Assembly: GCA_035268885.1 (NCBI GenBank)
Contig: DATFKA010000124.1
Coordinates: 11,060-75,059, forward strand
DNA from: DATFKA01 sp035268885
GTDB lineage: Bacteria; Bacteroidota; Bacteroidia; Chitinophagales; Saprospiraceae
Length of the DNA stretch: 64,000 nt
Direction: 5' to 3'
Shown here one piece after another: positions 63,106 to 64,000 of the stretch. Both the position numbers and the translations under genes were made by a program. Numbering within the stretch: the stretch's first letter is position 1; each line of letters starts with the position of its first letter. The notes beneath the pieces are model-generated. The model had not been told where the DNA came from and searched no databases. It saw only the letters and a list, made by a program, of their open reading frames with translations.

Positions 63106-64000
63106 ATGAAATTTCAATTGTTTTTTATTGGTCTCCTGTTTACCACTTTATCCTATGCCCAAACGGCCCCAAAAGACTGGCAGCATAGTAGTCCTTCAGA
63201 GGGCTATCCCGGTATCAGTACTAATGCACTATACAGCCGTCTTCCTGCCGATGTGTCGCCCGATACGGTGATCGTGGCGGTAATTGATGGTGGCGTAGAT
63301 CCGCTGCACGAGGACTTGAAGAACATGATGTGGATCAATGAAGATGAGATTCCCGGAAATAATATCGATGACGATAATAATGGTTACGTAGATGATATCT
63401 ACGGCTGGAACTTTATCGGTAATGCCCAGGGCGAAAACGTCCATTACGACAACCTGGAGGTAGCGCGTTTGTACGCTAAATATCGCGACCGTTTCGAAGA
63501 TGTGGATCCAGACGAACTAAAGAAAAAAGAAAAGGCGGAGTACGAGCGCTTTCAAAAAATTAAAGAAGAAGTAGAAGAGGGTAGAGCTCGCTTCGAACAG
63601 AACTTTCAGTTGTACAGCGTGCTCAAAGATGGGCTGGATAGAATCCGGGAAGAACTAAATGATAAAGAAGAAATCACCGCTGAGGACATTCGCAATTTAG
63701 AAACGGATGATTTCCGGATGATGCAAATCACCCAGATCATTGCTACCCAAATGGACGAAGGAACCAGTTTTGAAGACTTCGCCAAAGAGGTAGAAGGCGG
63801 ATACGATTACCTCAAGGAGCGCTACGAATACAATTTCAATCCCGACTTTGACGGTCGTGCCAAAGTAGATGACAACTACGCCGATAAGGCAGAGCGCTAC
63901 TACGGCAACAACGATGTCAAAGGTCCGGACGCTTTTCACGGTACCCACGTCGCGGGTATTATCGGAGCGGAGCGCGACAACGATATTGGTATGAACGGCG
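63106..64000 (+). CDS. Subtilisin-like serine protease S8 (3' end missing)
   Basis: The gene begins at ATG 63106 with a signal peptide (cut after L-S-Y-A-Q) and stays open to the window edge, giving 298 codons. The catalytic Asp is residue 61 in V-I-D-G-G-V-D, and the catalytic His residue 278 in H-G-T-H-V-A-G-I-I. The Ser region lies outside the window. Between Asp and His are 216 residues, far more than in subtilisin. This insert is charged, with Lys/Glu-rich likely coiled coil around residues 130-210. There is no propeptide of normal length before the catalytic domain. Confidence 0.93.
   Translation, partial: MKFQLFFIGLLFTTLSYAQTAPKDWQHSSPSEGYPGISTNALYSRLPADVSPDTVIVAVIDGGVDPLHEDLKNMMWINEDEIPGNNIDDDNNGYVDDIYGWNFIGNAQGENVHYDNLEVARLYAKYRDRFEDVDPDELKKKEKAEYERFQKIKEEVEEGRARFEQNFQLYSVLKDGLDRIREELNDKEEITAEDIRNLETDDFRMMQITQIIATQMDEGTSFEDFAKEVEGGYDYLKERYEYNFNPDFDGRAKVDDNYADKAERYYGNNDVKGPDAFHGTHVAGIIGAERDNDIGMNG

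Overview
The window is a chromosomal segment of a Bacteroidota bacterium, most likely a marine or aquatic member of the Saprospirales (Lewinella/Haliscomenobacter-like). The reasons are two very large secreted proteins with C-terminal type IX secretion (T9SS) sorting domains, DUF4397 and HYR-like repeats, a combined dockerin/cohesin protein, Bacteroidota-type -7 promoter boxes (TANNTTTG) and little use of Shine-Dalgarno sites. No tRNA, rRNA, CRISPR array, prophage or complete insertion sequence was seen. The genus is an inference.

Layout. 1-8087: 3' part of a giant T9SS-exported adhesin-like protein. 8270-10649: a two-gene polyamine unit (carboxynorspermidine dehydrogenase and decarboxylase). 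10763-17463: smc, convergent with an AsmA-like protein. 17770-22765: an AspT-type transporter, an L,D-transpeptidase lipoprotein and polyphosphate kinase. 23060-25695: a metallophosphoesterase, a small membrane protein and a DUF72 protein, read as one operon. 25782-31966: tpiA, acyl-CoA dehydrogenase, alkaline phosphatase, a CotH-like secreted protein and rarA. 32177-37293: an unknown protein, gamma-glutamyltransferase, a PlsB-like acyltransferase and engB. 37487-41276: an outer membrane barrel, aminopeptidase P, a papain-like protein without its catalytic residues, and a YfcE-type phosphoesterase. 41273-47409: a complete SUF iron-sulfur assembly operon in the order sufB-C-D-S-E, DUF59 protein, Rrf2 regulator. 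47594-53554: a small membrane protein, oligopeptidase B and an unusual Clp-type ATPase. 53964-64000: a second giant T9SS protein, a double CbbX-like AAA+ ATPase, a DUF2254 membrane protein, a methyltransferase and the start of a subtilisin-like protease.

The most interesting structure lies between genes. Two families of short elements with inverted ends (88/170 bp in three copies; about 163 bp in two copies) both start with GAAG and end with CTTC. Four of the five copies are flanked by exact 3-bp direct repeats, so they look like miniature transposable elements moved by one absent transposase. They have been spliced so tightly against genes that they supply the last base of the ppk1 stop codon, the last three residues and stop of the L,D-transpeptidase, and false N-terminal extensions to two open frames. 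A third long palindrome next to the AspT-type gene carries part of its promoter.

The best candidates for new biology are: the Clp-type ATPase with a dead first AAA domain and a C-terminal region resembling class I release factors, translationally coupled to oligopeptidase B; the double CbbX-like ATPase with a duplicated N-terminal domain, coupled to DUF2254; and two identical 18-bp palindromes (TTATAC-N6-GTATAA) in front of the SUF operon, which encodes its own likely Rrf2-type regulator as the last gene.
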